From Sphingopyxis flava (GTDB taxonomy: Bacteria > Pseudomonadota > Alphaproteobacteria > Sphingomonadales > Sphingomonadaceae): a stretch of DNA of 64,000 nt. Positions 28,142 through 39,615 of this stretch are shown in pieces. Position 1 is the stretch's first letter. Each line of letters opens with the position of its first letter. The position numbers and the translations under genes were made by a program. The stretch is from positions 1 through 64,000 of the forward strand of contig NZ_FUYP01000018.1 in NCBI RefSeq assembly GCF_900168005.1. The letters run 5' to 3'. Under the pieces are notes generated by a model that saw nothing but the letters and a program-made list of their open reading frames with translations, did not search any database and was not told the DNA's origin.

Positions 28142-29536
28142 TCAATCCTCCAGCACCCAGGTATCCTTGGTCCCGCCGCCCTGGCTTGAATTGACCACGA
28201 GCGATCCCTTGCTCATCGCAACGCGGGTCAGCCCGCCGGGAGTAATGGTGATCCCCTGCGGCGACATCAGAACGAAAGGACGCAGGTCAACATGGCGCGG
28301 CGCGAGGCCCTTGTTCGTGAAGATCGGCACGGTCGACAGCGACAGCGTCGGCTGCGCGATATAATTTCGGGGATTGGCCTCGAGCTTCGCCCGGAAGGCC
28401 GCGATCTCCTTTTTGCTCGCCGCCGGGCCCACGAGCATGCCGTAACCGCCCGATCCGTGCACCTCCTTGACTACCAGTTCGGGCAAGCGGTCGAGGACCT
28501 CGCGCAGATGTTCAGGCTCGCTGCACCGCCAAGTCGGCACATTGGGTAAGAGCGCCTTCTCGCCGGTATAGAATTCGATGATGTCAGGCATATAGCTATA
28601 TAGCGCCTTGTCATCCGCGATGCCGGTTCCCGGTGCATTGGCGATGGTGATGCCTCCCGCGCGGTACACGTCCCAGATGCCGGGCACGCCGAGAAGCGAG
28701 TCGGGGCGGAAATTCAGCGGGTCGAGGAAATCGTCATCGACGCGGCGATAAAGGACGTCGATCGGACGGTAGCCTCGCGTCGTGCGCATCGCGATGCGCC
28801 CTTCGACGACCCGCAGGTCATGCCCTTCGACGAGTGCAGCGCCCATCTGGTCTGCAAGAAAGCTGTGCTCGAAATAGGCGCTGTTGTGAATGCCCGGGGT
28901 CAGAACCGCCACCGTCGGCGTACCGCCGCACATCGGCGGCGCGCACGCCGACAGCGACTTCAAGAGGTTGATCGGATAATCCCCGACCTCACGCACCGCG
29001 ACTTTCGCGAAGAGCTCCGGGAACATCTGCAGCATCGTCTCGCGATTCTCGAGCATGTAAGAGACGCCCGAGGGCGTGCGGGCATTATCCTCAAGGACGT
29101 AGAATTCATCCGCTCCTGTGCGGACGATATCGATGCCGCTGATGTGCGTATAGACGCCGCCGGGCGGGTCCATACCCATCATCATCGGCAGGAAAGCGTC
29201 GTTGCGGGCGATGAGCTCGGTGGGCACGCGCCCGGCGCGCAGAATCTCCTGCCGATGGTAAATGTCATGAAGGAAGGCGTTGAGCGCACGCACCCGCTGT
29301 TCGATCCCGCGCGACAGGCGGCGCCATTCGCCCGCGGCGATGATTCGGGGCACCACGTCAAAGGGGATGAGCCGCTCATCGCCGCCTTCGGCGCCATAGA
29401 CGTTAAAGGTGATACCGATGGTGCGGAAGAAAGCCTCGGCCTGCTTCGCTTTCTGCGCGATCCGCGCCGCATCTTCGCCATCGAACCATTGGCAATATTC
29501 GCGATAGGGCGCCCTGATCCCGCCCTCGGTCGTCAT
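28142..29536 (-). CDS. Circularly permuted ATP-grasp amidoligase
   Basis: This 464-residue ATP-grasp enzyme is of the circularly permuted type (formerly DUF404/DUF407). Recognisable stretches are YVLEDNARTPSGVSYMLENR, RTTRGYRPIDVLYRRVDDDF, the ATP-binding LVVKEVHGSGGYGMLVGP and YIAQPTLSLSTVPIFTNKG. Such enzymes join an amino group to a carboxylate using ATP. It is the first gene of the operon, 58 bp before the alpha-E gene. Family knowledge predicts synthesis of a small peptide or a peptide tag; what it joins is not known. Confidence 0.92.
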   Translation of the reverse strand: MTTEGGIRAPYREYCQWFDGEDAARIAQKAKQAEAFFRTIGITFNVYGAEGGDERLIPFDVVPRIIAAGEWRRLSRGIEQRVRALNAFLHDIYHRQEILRAGRVPTELIARNDAFLPMMMGMDPPGGVYTHISGIDIVRTGADEFYVLEDNARTPSGVSYMLENRETMLQMFPELFAKVAVREVGDYPINLLKSLSACAPPMCGGTPTVAVLTPGIHNSAYFEHSFLADQMGAALVEGHDLRVVEGRIAMRTTRGYRPIDVLYRRVDDDFLDPLNFRPDSLLGVPGIWDVYRAGGITIANAPGTGIADDKALYSYMPDIIEFYTGEKALLPNVPTWRCSEPEHLREVLDRLPELVVKEVHGSGGYGMLVGPAASKKEIAAFRAKLEANPRNYIAQPTLSLSTVPIFTNKGLAPRHVDLRPFVLMSPQGITITPGGLTRVAMSKGSLVVNSSQGGGTKDTWVLED

Positions 29537-29680
29537 TTCGTCGAAGAAGCGAATGCAGCCGATCCTTTCCGCCCCACGGCCGCCCGTCGAGCAGCCGCTG
29601 CGATGCTAGCACCGCGGCGCGGGAAGGCAAGATGTTGCAGTGCATCAAAATGCCCTCCCCCACATGGACGCACGCCGCCG

Positions 29681-31678
29681 TCAAAAGCGGGCGCGCAGCC
29701 CCGCCGATACCGCGCGGCGCTCGACCGGATAATAGATGGCCGAGGCAGCGATCACGTCGATCGCGGCGCTGATGTCGCCGATTGCTTTCTTCCCCGCGAC
29801 ATTGCGCGCGTCGAGAAAGGCGTCGATCCCATCGGAGACGCGCATGCCGGCGGTGAAGCCGAGCAGCGCATAGCCCGATGTGCGGGCCCTGTTACGATAG
29901 TCGGCAAAAGGCCCCTTAAGCACCCATTCGATGGCCGGCGCGATATGCAACGCATCGCCGCCGAGACGCAGCTCGGCACGATAGACGTGGCGCGGGACGA
30001 CCGGCAGGCGGTTGTCGCCATAGACGGTGTCGCGGCGAAAGTGAAAATTGCTGTAAGTAAAGACCTGCCGCAATCGCAGCCAGTCGGTCGGCGTGATCTC
30101 CAGCGCCGCCTCGATCCCTTCGTGGCGCGTTTTGGCCGCATTGAAGGTCGACGCGGGAATGTCGGCGCTGACCGCATATTGCAGCAGCTCGCCCTTGATA
30201 TCAGCCCGATAGAGCGAGAGGTCCCAGTGCAACAGCCCGCGCGTTCCCCGCGTTCCGATTTCTGCCGTCCAAGCGCGCTGCGGCGCGAGCGGGACGAAGG
30301 CGGTGAGCTGCGCGAGTTCGATGAAGCCGGGAAATTCGACCGAGCGGCTATAGTTGCCATAAATCTGCACCCCCGGCATGGGGTCAAGAAGCACGCCGAA
30401 CTTTGGGGAGAATGCGCCAAAGTCGGCGCGAGCCCTATTGTCCACCGGCCCGGTGTTGAACGTCTCGCGCTGACGCCGCACGCCGTCGGCATAAATGCCG
30501 CCCACGATCAGCGACAGCTTCTCGGCGGGCTTCAGCCGCAGCTCGCCATAAAGCGATGCGGTGCGCGCAAACTGTTCGGCATCGAAGGTCCTCGCGCCCC
30601 GACGGCCCGCGATGTTCACAAAGCGCCGCGAATGGACGCTGCCTGCGCGAAGCTCGCCGCCGAAGGTCGCCTCGATGGCTCCGCTTGCATAGTCGAGGCG
30701 GAAGAATCCGCCGCGATCGAGGCTCTTCTGGTCAACAAGCTGATAGATGGGATGATGCAGCGTCTTTGCATTGACGAAAACCCCGACGTCGAGCCTCGCG
30801 GCGCCGAGATCCACGCTGGTGCGGCTTTGAAGGCGCAGCGATTCGATATCGCGCGCCTGATCTCCCGCAATGCTCGCGGCATTGGCCTTGCGGGGAGTGG
30901 TCAGCGCTTCCTCGCGCGTCAGCGCACCGGGCAATTGCTGGTCGATATGGTTGTAACTCGCATAGAGGCGCGTCGTGATGCTGTCGCTGAGCGCAATCCC
31001 GGCATTGCCGTGGAAGCGAAGGCTACGCCGCCGCATATGGTCGCGATCGCCATCCGAGCTGTCCGCGCTTACCGCCCCCCATATATCGACCCGCTCGGCG
31101 GCGACACCAGCCGAGACGAGGCCACGAAGACTGCCGAAGCTTCCCATATCTCCTCGCAGATAGATCCCTTCGGCTGTGCGCCCGGTCGGCGTCACGCCGT
31201 TGATCGCGCCGCCGAGCGTGCCTGAGCCGAACCGAAGCGCATTGGCTCCGCGGTATACCTCGAGGTGATCGAAGAAGATCGGCTCAAGCTCCTGAAAGTC
31301 GCCATTGGCGTCGGCAAGGTTGATCGGGACTCCGTCCTGGAGCAGCGTCAGCCCGCGCATGTGATATCCGCGCGACAGACCCGAGCCGCGGATCGAGATA
31401 CGCACCTCCTGCCCAAAGCGCGGCTGGAGATAGACGCCGGGCGAAAAGCCGAGCGTATCGCGCAAGCTGACAATCGACTTGTCGGCATAATCTTCGTGGC
31501 GAACCACGTCGGCCCCGCCGGGGGTCTTCGCCGCCCGATCTTCAGCGGCGTCGGTGTCGGTGCGGGCGGTCACGATGATGGTCTGGTCTGCCTCGGTCGC
31601 TTCGGCAGAGGCCGCCGCTGGAAGAGCGGCCATGGCGAGCGCCAGCAAGGGAGCCGCGCGCGTAACAGGGTTTTGCAT
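29681..31678 (-). CDS. TonB-dependent outer-membrane receptor
   Basis: This is a 665-residue receptor. It has a signal peptide (about 1-25, AAASAEA), a plug domain (QTIIVTARTDTDAAEDRAAK as TonB-box region, RISIRGSGLSRGYHMRGLTL, then LEVYRGANALRFGSGTLGGA) and a 22-strand beta-barrel ending in VSAGLRARF with terminal Phe. It resembles the FecA/siderophore and copper receptor groups; the ligand is not evident. ATG 31678 follows AAGGAT. A DUF2946-like gene lies upstream on the same strand, a pairing often seen in metal (copper) uptake loci, so a metal ligand is a reasonable inference. Confidence 0.9.
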   Translation of the reverse strand: MQNPVTRAAPLLALAMAALPAAASAEATEADQTIIVTARTDTDAAEDRAAKTPGGADVVRHEDYADKSIVSLRDTLGFSPGVYLQPRFGQEVRISIRGSGLSRGYHMRGLTLLQDGVPINLADANGDFQELEPIFFDHLEVYRGANALRFGSGTLGGAINGVTPTGRTAEGIYLRGDMGSFGSLRGLVSAGVAAERVDIWGAVSADSSDGDRDHMRRRSLRFHGNAGIALSDSITTRLYASYNHIDQQLPGALTREEALTTPRKANAASIAGDQARDIESLRLQSRTSVDLGAARLDVGVFVNAKTLHHPIYQLVDQKSLDRGGFFRLDYASGAIEATFGGELRAGSVHSRRFVNIAGRRGARTFDAEQFARTASLYGELRLKPAEKLSLIVGGIYADGVRRQRETFNTGPVDNRARADFGAFSPKFGVLLDPMPGVQIYGNYSRSVEFPGFIELAQLTAFVPLAPQRAWTAEIGTRGTRGLLHWDLSLYRADIKGELLQYAVSADIPASTFNAAKTRHEGIEAALEITPTDWLRLRQVFTYSNFHFRRDTVYGDNRLPVVPRHVYRAELRLGGDALHIAPAIEWVLKGPFADYRNRARTSGYALLGFTAGMRVSDGIDAFLDARNVAGKKAIGDISAAIDVIAASAIYYPVERRAVSAGLRARF

Positions 31679-31750
31679 AGATAATCCTTCGCGTGAATGC
31701 AGGACAGGCGCCGGTGCGCGGGGAACGCACATCGGGCGGGTCAGGCGGAT

Positions 31751-32140
31751 TCAGGCGAGGGCGGGCGGTCCGGTGCTCGGCGGGAGCGGCGAGGCGATGC
31801 CGGGCGCAAAGCCAAGTGTCGGTACCGCGCTCGGGGGTAGCGGAAGCCCGGTCGGCCTCTCGGCCAGTGCGGGTGTATCGGGTACGACCGGCGCGACCGC
31901 GAGCGCGCCCCACGGGCAATGCTCACTTTGCGCCGCCTCGTGGTCACCCGTCTTTTCGATGGGGATCGTCAGTGTCGTCCCCGGATTTTCAGGGTCCGAA
32001 CAGATGCGGACCGTGATCGACCCGCCGCTGTCCGCGTCGATCATCCATCCCGGCGCGACAAGCACGCGCGCTGCGAGCGCCAGCAGCGCAGGCAGCAGGA
32101 GCAGGAAGCCGGGACGGCGAAAGGCGGCAAGGAGGCCCAC
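31751..32140 (-). CDS. Small DUF2946-like envelope protein
   Basis: This is a protein of about 129 residues with one N-terminal hydrophobic helix (GFLLLLPALLALAARVLVAP), the pattern DADSGGSITVRICSDPEN and a later SEHCPWGAL with histidines. This is reminiscent of DUF2946, small secreted proteins near metal receptors. The C-terminal tail is Pro/Ala-rich. The start is uncertain: GTG 32140 has AAGG nearby, while a TTG at 32185 is also in frame. Family assignment is moderate. Confidence 0.5.
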   Translation of the reverse strand: MGLLAAFRRPGFLLLLPALLALAARVLVAPGWMIDADSGGSITVRICSDPENPGTTLTIPIEKTGDHEAAQSEHCPWGALAVAPVVPDTPALAERPTGLPLPPSAVPTLGFAPGIASPLPPSTGPPALA

Positions 32141-32197
32141 GGCGAGCGACCTTATGGCGCCGGGCGCCCCGGCGCAAGCGGACAAAATGTCCAGACC

Positions 32198-33367
32198 CTA
32201 TTCGGCGGCTACCTCGTCGGTCTTCTTGCCCGTGCGCGTCCAGGGATAGAGAAACTGCCCCCAATAGGCCTTCGGCACCTCCTCGGGGATGCCGTAATTT
32301 TCGGGCCAACGGTCTTCGGGAAGATGAAAGGTCCCGAAGATCTTGTCGAGCCATGGGAAATGAATGGCGAAATTGACGTCGAACGCCTCGCGCTCCAACC
32401 CGTGGTGCCAATGGTGGAAACGCGGGGTCGCAATCCAATGGCCGAGACGATTGAAATTCCCGCCGACGTTGGCGTGGAGGAGCGACGACCAGACATAGAC
32501 GAAGCCAATATAGGCCTGCATCACCGACGGCGCGAAGCCGAGCGTGAACAGCGGCAGCGACGTGATCGAGCGCAAGAGAATGATCTCGACAAAGTGCATC
32601 CGCGACCCGGCGAGCCAGTCCATCGACTTGGCGCTGTGGTGGATCGCGTGAAATCCCCACAGGAACGGGACTTTATGGAAGAGGCGGTGATACCAATATT
32701 GCGCAAAATCGGACGCGACGAGGACAATCGCGAACTGCACGATCCACGGCAGCGACGCGACCCCGGCACGGAACGCATCCCAGCTCGATGTATGGTCATT
32801 GACGAACGCCTGCGGCGCCAGCGCAAGGAAACTCAGCACCTGCACGAACATCGTGCTGACCAGATAATAGAAGAGATCCTCGCGCCATTCGGTGCGGAAC
32901 AATCGCTGCGCGCGGCGATGCGGGAACGCACGCTCGAGCGGTGCGAACATGAAACCGGTGACAAGCAGATTGACGATGAAAAAGTCGAGCCCGAAGAAAA
33001 TGCCCCAGTCGCGCGTCTCGGCAGGCTGGACATTGGCACCGCCGAGGAGCGCCGCGGCGAGCCCGATCATAAGCGCGGTAAGGCCAAGCACCTTGCGCGG
33101 CCGCAGCAACAGGCTGAGGAGCGCAAGGCCGTAGCTTATGAGCAAGGTCAGATGGACGAAGCCGCGAAAGCCGGTCCAGGTCTTGATGACGTCAAGCTCG
33201 GGCGTTGCAAACCAGTCAGGAAATCGCAGCGCGATAACCATGAAGAGGCCGGTGATCGCAAAGAGCAGACCGAAAAAGCCCGACAGCCACCCGCTGCCGA
33301 AGCGCCGCACCTCGGTATGCGATTCAAGATCGCGCATCAGAGTCTGTAGATAGTCGCGCTTTGCCAT
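32198..33367 (-). CDS. Sterol desaturase family (fatty acid hydroxylase) membrane protein
   Basis: This 389-residue integral membrane di-iron enzyme has four to six helices. The histidine clusters are present: YWYHRLFH (HxxxH), FHAIHHSAKSMDW (HxxHH), LLHANVG and FHHWHHG. These bind two irons and insert oxygen into a lipid chain. The family includes carotenoid, sphingolipid and sterol hydroxylases; in sphingomonads a lipid or carotenoid substrate is plausible but not shown. ATG 33367 gives MAKRDYLQTLMRDLE. Confidence 0.85.
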   Translation of the reverse strand: MAKRDYLQTLMRDLESHTEVRRFGSGWLSGFFGLLFAITGLFMVIALRFPDWFATPELDVIKTWTGFRGFVHLTLLISYGLALLSLLLRPRKVLGLTALMIGLAAALLGGANVQPAETRDWGIFFGLDFFIVNLLVTGFMFAPLERAFPHRRAQRLFRTEWREDLFYYLVSTMFVQVLSFLALAPQAFVNDHTSSWDAFRAGVASLPWIVQFAIVLVASDFAQYWYHRLFHKVPFLWGFHAIHHSAKSMDWLAGSRMHFVEIILLRSITSLPLFTLGFAPSVMQAYIGFVYVWSSLLHANVGGNFNRLGHWIATPRFHHWHHGLEREAFDVNFAIHFPWLDKIFGTFHLPEDRWPENYGIPEEVPKAYWGQFLYPWTRTGKKTDEVAAE

Positions 33368-33456
33368 GTCACCCCCTAGCCCCCTGTCGACCGCGCGGTC
33401 TGTGATCGACCGCACCGTCCCGACCTGTCCTCCCCGCTGGAGCCGGCGTCATGGGA

Positions 33457-35992
<2,536 letters not shown>

Positions 35993-35996
<4 letters not shown>

Positions 35997-36679
35997 CGCG
36001 CGATCACCAGCACATGCACTTTTCGCCGGATGCGAAAGCCAAGCGATTCGTACAGCGCGATCGCGCCGGCATTGTCGGCATAGCTGTGCAGGAAGGGCTG
36101 CTCGCCGCGCTTCACCATCGCGCGCATGACATGACCGATCAGCGCGCGGGCCAGCCCGCGTCCGCGGCAATCCTGCCACGTCGCCACCCCGCTGACTTCG
36201 GCCATGCCCGGCATCAGCATACGCTGTCCGGCCATGGCGAGCAGCCGGCCTGAATCGCGCACTCCGAAAAAGGGCCCGTAACGATGCGTCGCCGGACCCC
36301 ACGGTCCTGGCTGGGCATGCCCCGCCAGAGCTGCCATGTCTCTCGCATCGGCGTTTGAAAGGGGTGTGACAAGGGGCTCGTCCGCGCGCGGCGGAGGCGG
36401 CGCGCCTTCGGCGACCATCTGCGCGAGTACAGCGCGCTTCACCTCGCGGGTGCCGGGCGGCACCGGCCATGGTTCGCCCTCGACGATCCACAGCTCGCCA
36501 TCAGCAGGGACCAGCGCGGCAAGCGCGGCCTGCGCCTCGGCGCCCTGGTCCGCTCCCGCCCCGAACGGCCCATAGCTGCGGTCAAGGCGCACCGCGCGCG
36601 CATCGCCCTCGGCAAGATGCGCCTGCCGCCCGGTCAGCATGCTCCAAGCCGGACGGTCGAGGGGATGCGAGGCGGTCAT
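35993..36679 (-). CDS. GNAT family N-acetyltransferase
   Basis: This 228-residue protein has the GNAT fold in its C-terminal half: VSGVATWQDCRGRGLARALI contains the acetyl-CoA pyrophosphate loop (RGRGLA), followed by FLHSYADNAGAIALYESLGF, the typical last motif. The N-terminal half (LDRPAWSMLTGRQAHLAEGD) matches the conserved extension of a family seen in many proteobacteria. The acceptor is unknown. It is overlapped by 4 bp on both sides. Confidence 0.83.
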
Positions 36680-37038
36680 GCGTCACCTTGAGCGCTATGT
36701 TCGCGCGTGATCTCTATGTCTCCGACGATCGCAGCGCCGAAATTTTCAAGATCCTCAGCACGGATTCGATATTGCTGGTGCGCCCGGCTCCCCGCCGTTT
36801 CCGCCTTGTACCGGTCAAGACAGGATTTCAGCATCCCAAAGCGGGTCCCATAGCCGCTGCCGCTCGCGCGAACATTCCAGTCGCGGGCAATCTTGATCCT
36901 ATATTCCTCGCTCGTCGCCGGACAGAAAATCGGCTGCTCGCGGCGGCGCGGCGGAAAGGCGCGCATCCCGCTTTCCGGGACCAGCGCGCGTTCTTCAGGT
37001 CCGACCGGACGCCGCAGAGTAATCGTCGGCGCTGTCAT
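36676..37038 (-). CDS. Conserved small protein of unknown function
   Basis: This 120-residue soluble protein begins MTAPTITLRRPVGPEERALV and contains IKIARDWNVRASGSGYGTRF. I recall similar small proteins in many bacteria with no established function; some databases label them ADP-ribosylation/crystallin J1, which I do not trust. It sits between recN (1-bp overlap, TGATG) and the GNAT gene (4-bp overlap), so it is co-translated with a repair gene, though its role there is unknown. Confidence 0.7.
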   Translation of the reverse strand: MTAPTITLRRPVGPEERALVPESGMRAFPPRRREQPIFCPATSEEYRIKIARDWNVRASGSGYGTRFGMLKSCLDRYKAETAGSRAHQQYRIRAEDLENFGAAIVGDIEITREHSAQGDA

Positions 37039-38705
37039 CAGACGACCTCCAGCAAGCGTTTGGCCTGCGCGCGCGCCTCGGCGGTCACCTCGGCGCCCGA
37101 GAGCATGCGGGCGATCTCCTCGCGGCGACCGTCTGCGTCGAGCGCGCGGACGCCGGTGCGGGTGACGGTGCCCTCGCTCGATTTCGCGATCACGAAATGG
37201 GCTGCGCCCTTGGCGGCGACCTGCGGGCTGTGCGTTACGGCGAGCAATTGCTTGCCCGCGCCCGCCAGCCGCGCGAGCCGTTCGCCGATTGCGCTGGCAA
37301 CCGCGCCGCCCACCCCGCGATCGATCTCGTCGAAAATGATCGTGTCGGCCCCGCCCTCTTCGGCGAGCGCAACCTTGAGTGCGAGGATGAAGCGCGAGAG
37401 CTCGCCGCCGCTTGCGATCCTTGCCAGCGGCCCGAAAGGCGCGCCCGGATTGGTCGAAATCAGGAATTCAACGCGGTCGATCCCCTCCGCGCCCCAGCGC
37501 TCGGCGGGAAGCCGTTCGACGAGCGTCCGGAAGCGCGCGGCGTCGAGCTTCAGCGGCGCAAGTTCGCTCGCGACCGCCGCATCGAGCCGGGCGGCCGCCT
37601 TGGCGCGCTGGCCGGAAAGCCGGGTCGCGGCGCGGGTATAGGCCGCCGCGGTCTCCGCAACCGCCGCTTCGAGCCTCGCAAGGCCCGCGCTTCCCCCTTC
37701 GATCGCATCGAGCCGCGCTGCAAGATCGCCCGCGAGCTGCACCAGCTCGTCAGGCTGGACGCCATGCTTGCGCGCCATCGCGCGCAGCTCGAAAAGACGC
37801 GTCTCGGTCGCCTCGAGGCGCTGAGGATCATATTCCATCGCGCGCGCCGCCTCGTGCAGCCGCGATTCGGCTTCGTCGGCGTCGATGATCGCGCGATCGA
37901 GGCTGGCGAGCGCCTCGGCGAGAAGGGGGTGATCGCCCGCGAGTCGGTCGAGGCGCCGCGCTGCGCCGCGCAGCAGCGCCGGACCGCCGGCACTTCCGTC
38001 AAAGGCTTCAAGGATCGTCGCAAGATCACCGGCAATTTTTTCGCCTTTCTGCATCGCGGCGCGGGCCTCGGCGAGCTCGGCCTCCTCGCCCGGCTGAGGG
38101 GCGAGTGCCTCAAGTTCCGCAACGCAATGTTCAAGCCATTCGCGATCGCGCTCCGCCTCGCTCACCGCCGAGCGTGCTGCGGCGAGCTTTGCCTCGGCCG
38201 CGCGCCACGCCGCATGGCTTTGCGCGACGGCGCCCGTTTCGGCGCGCGCATAGGCGTCGAGCAGCGCGCGGTGCCCCGCCGGCGCGAGCAGGCCGCGGTC
38301 GTCATGCTGGCCGTGAATCTCGACCAGCTGTCCGCCGACCTCGCGCAGCAGCGCCGCCGAACAGGGCTGGTCGTTCAGGAAAGCGCGGCTGCCGCCGTCG
38401 GCCTTCAGCGTCCGGCGGACCAGCAGCGGCTCGCCCGGCTCGATCGCAATATCATTGTCGGCGAGCAGCTTTGCGAGCGGCGTGCCCGGTCCGGGCGGCG
38501 CAAAGCTTGCGGTCACCTGCGCCCTGTCGGCACCCTGCCGCACCAGCGCGGCGTCGGCGCGCATCCCGAGCGCGAGGCCGAGCGCATCGAGCAGGATTGA
38601 CTTGCCCGCCCCCGTCTCGCCCGTCAGCACGCCAAGCCCGGCCTCGAAATCGAGATCGAGCCGCTCGATCAGCACGATATTCGCGATGGAGAGCGCGGTC
38701 AGCAT
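37038..38705 (-). CDS. recN: DNA repair protein RecN
   Basis: This 555-residue SMC-like ATPase holds broken DNA ends during double-strand-break repair. The N-terminal Walker A is GVLTGETGAGKSILLDALGL; long coiled-coil arms occupy about 150-350; the C-terminal head has the SGGELSRFILALKVAL signature and the Walker B TIIFDEIDRGVGG. Length is normal. A near-consensus LexA box lies 18 bp upstream. The gene leads a tightly overlapping set that ends in ligA. Confidence 0.95.
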   Translation of the reverse strand: MLTALSIANIVLIERLDLDFEAGLGVLTGETGAGKSILLDALGLALGMRADAALVRQGADRAQVTASFAPPGPGTPLAKLLADNDIAIEPGEPLLVRRTLKADGGSRAFLNDQPCSAALLREVGGQLVEIHGQHDDRGLLAPAGHRALLDAYARAETGAVAQSHAAWRAAEAKLAAARSAVSEAERDREWLEHCVAELEALAPQPGEEAELAEARAAMQKGEKIAGDLATILEAFDGSAGGPALLRGAARRLDRLAGDHPLLAEALASLDRAIIDADEAESRLHEAARAMEYDPQRLEATETRLFELRAMARKHGVQPDELVQLAGDLAARLDAIEGGSAGLARLEAAVAETAAAYTRAATRLSGQRAKAAARLDAAVASELAPLKLDAARFRTLVERLPAERWGAEGIDRVEFLISTNPGAPFGPLARIASGGELSRFILALKVALAEEGGADTIIFDEIDRGVGGAVASAIGERLARLAGAGKQLLAVTHSPQVAAKGAAHFVIAKSSEGTVTRTGVRALDADGRREEIARMLSGAEVTAEARAQAKRLLEVV

Positions 38706-38722
38706 GACCTGCTCTTATCGCA

Positions 38723-38737
38723 GAACAAAATGCGAAT
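38723..38737 (-). promoter_or_regulatory. Near-consensus LexA box upstream of recN
   Basis: The minus strand reads ATTCGCATTTTGTTC, one mismatch from GTTC-N7-GTTC. It ends 18 bp from the recN start, almost the same position as the perfect box before radA. recN is a usual SOS gene, which supports it. Confidence 0.55.
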
Positions 38738-38752
38738 CTATCGCGCGATGCG

Positions 38753-39547
38753 TCAGGCCTGCGGGGCGTGCCTCTGCATCAGGTCGAAGGCGCGCTTGTA
38801 CCATTTGCTGCCCGGGTAGTTGGCGCCCAGCACCGCGGCCGCCTTCTTCGCCTCGGACGGAATGCCGAGCGCGAGATAGCATTCGGTCAGGCGATAGAGG
38901 GCCTCGGGTGCGTGGCTCGTGGTCTGGAACTTTTCGGTCACTTCGCGAAAGCGGAGCGAGGCGGCAAGCCAGTTCGAGCTGCGCTGATAGAAGCGGCCGA
39001 TCTCCATCTCCTTGCCTGCAAGATGATCACGCACGAGATCCATCTTGATCCGCGCGTCGGCGGCATAGCGCGTGTCGGGGTAGCGGCGGATCACCTCCCC
39101 CAGCGCGGCCTGCGCCTGCGCGGTGACCTTCTGGTCGCGGGTGACGTCGCTGATCTGCTCATAATAGTTCAGCGCAATCAGATAATAAGCGTAGGGCGCA
39201 TCCTTGTTGCCCGGATGGATCGCGAGGAAGCGCTGCGCCGCTTCGATCGACGGCGTATATTCGCGGTCCATATAATAGGAAAAGGCGCTCATGAGCTGCG
39301 CACGGCGGGCCCAGGGCGAATAGGGGTGCTGTCTCTCGACCTCGTCGAACAGCGCCGCGGCGAGCTTGTACTGATTGCGGTCGAGCCGGTCCTGCGCCGC
39401 CCGATAGAGCGTGCTGACGTCGCGCGCAACGTAGCGGGTATCCTTTTTGACCCCGCCTCCCCCGGCGCAGGCCGCCAACAGGGGCGTCATCACAAGAGCG
39501 GCAGCGAGCAGGCGCACGGCGGCGCGCGGGGAAACGGGCTGAGTCAT
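38753..39547 (-). CDS. bamD: Outer membrane protein assembly factor BamD
   Basis: This 264-residue outer-membrane lipoprotein is part of the BAM complex that inserts beta-barrel proteins. Lipobox LLAACAG places the lipid on Cys26. The rest is five TPR-like repeats (TLYRAAQDRLDRNQYKLAAA, QRHPYSPWARRAQLMSAFSY, IHPGNKDAPYAYYLIALNYY). bamD-recN-ligA is a common alphaproteobacterial order and holds here with three small genes inserted. Confidence 0.93.
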   Translation of the reverse strand: MTQPVSPRAAVRLLAAALVMTPLLAACAGGGGVKKDTRYVARDVSTLYRAAQDRLDRNQYKLAAALFDEVERQHPYSPWARRAQLMSAFSYYMDREYTPSIEAAQRFLAIHPGNKDAPYAYYLIALNYYEQISDVTRDQKVTAQAQAALGEVIRRYPDTRYAADARIKMDLVRDHLAGKEMEIGRFYQRSSNWLAASLRFREVTEKFQTTSHAPEALYRLTECYLALGIPSEAKKAAAVLGANYPGSKWYKRAFDLMQRHAPQA

Positions 39548-39615
39548 GCGGGCGGTATAGCCACAGCGCGGATGAACGCAAAATAAATGATAGCGCGCCG
39601 CGCCGCCTTGCCCTG

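Noticed and set aside
28820-31225. 801-codon plus-strand frame across the ATP-grasp and TonB receptor genes
   Set aside because: Shadow frame covering parts of two real minus-strand genes; rich in Arg/His/Ala without any motif.
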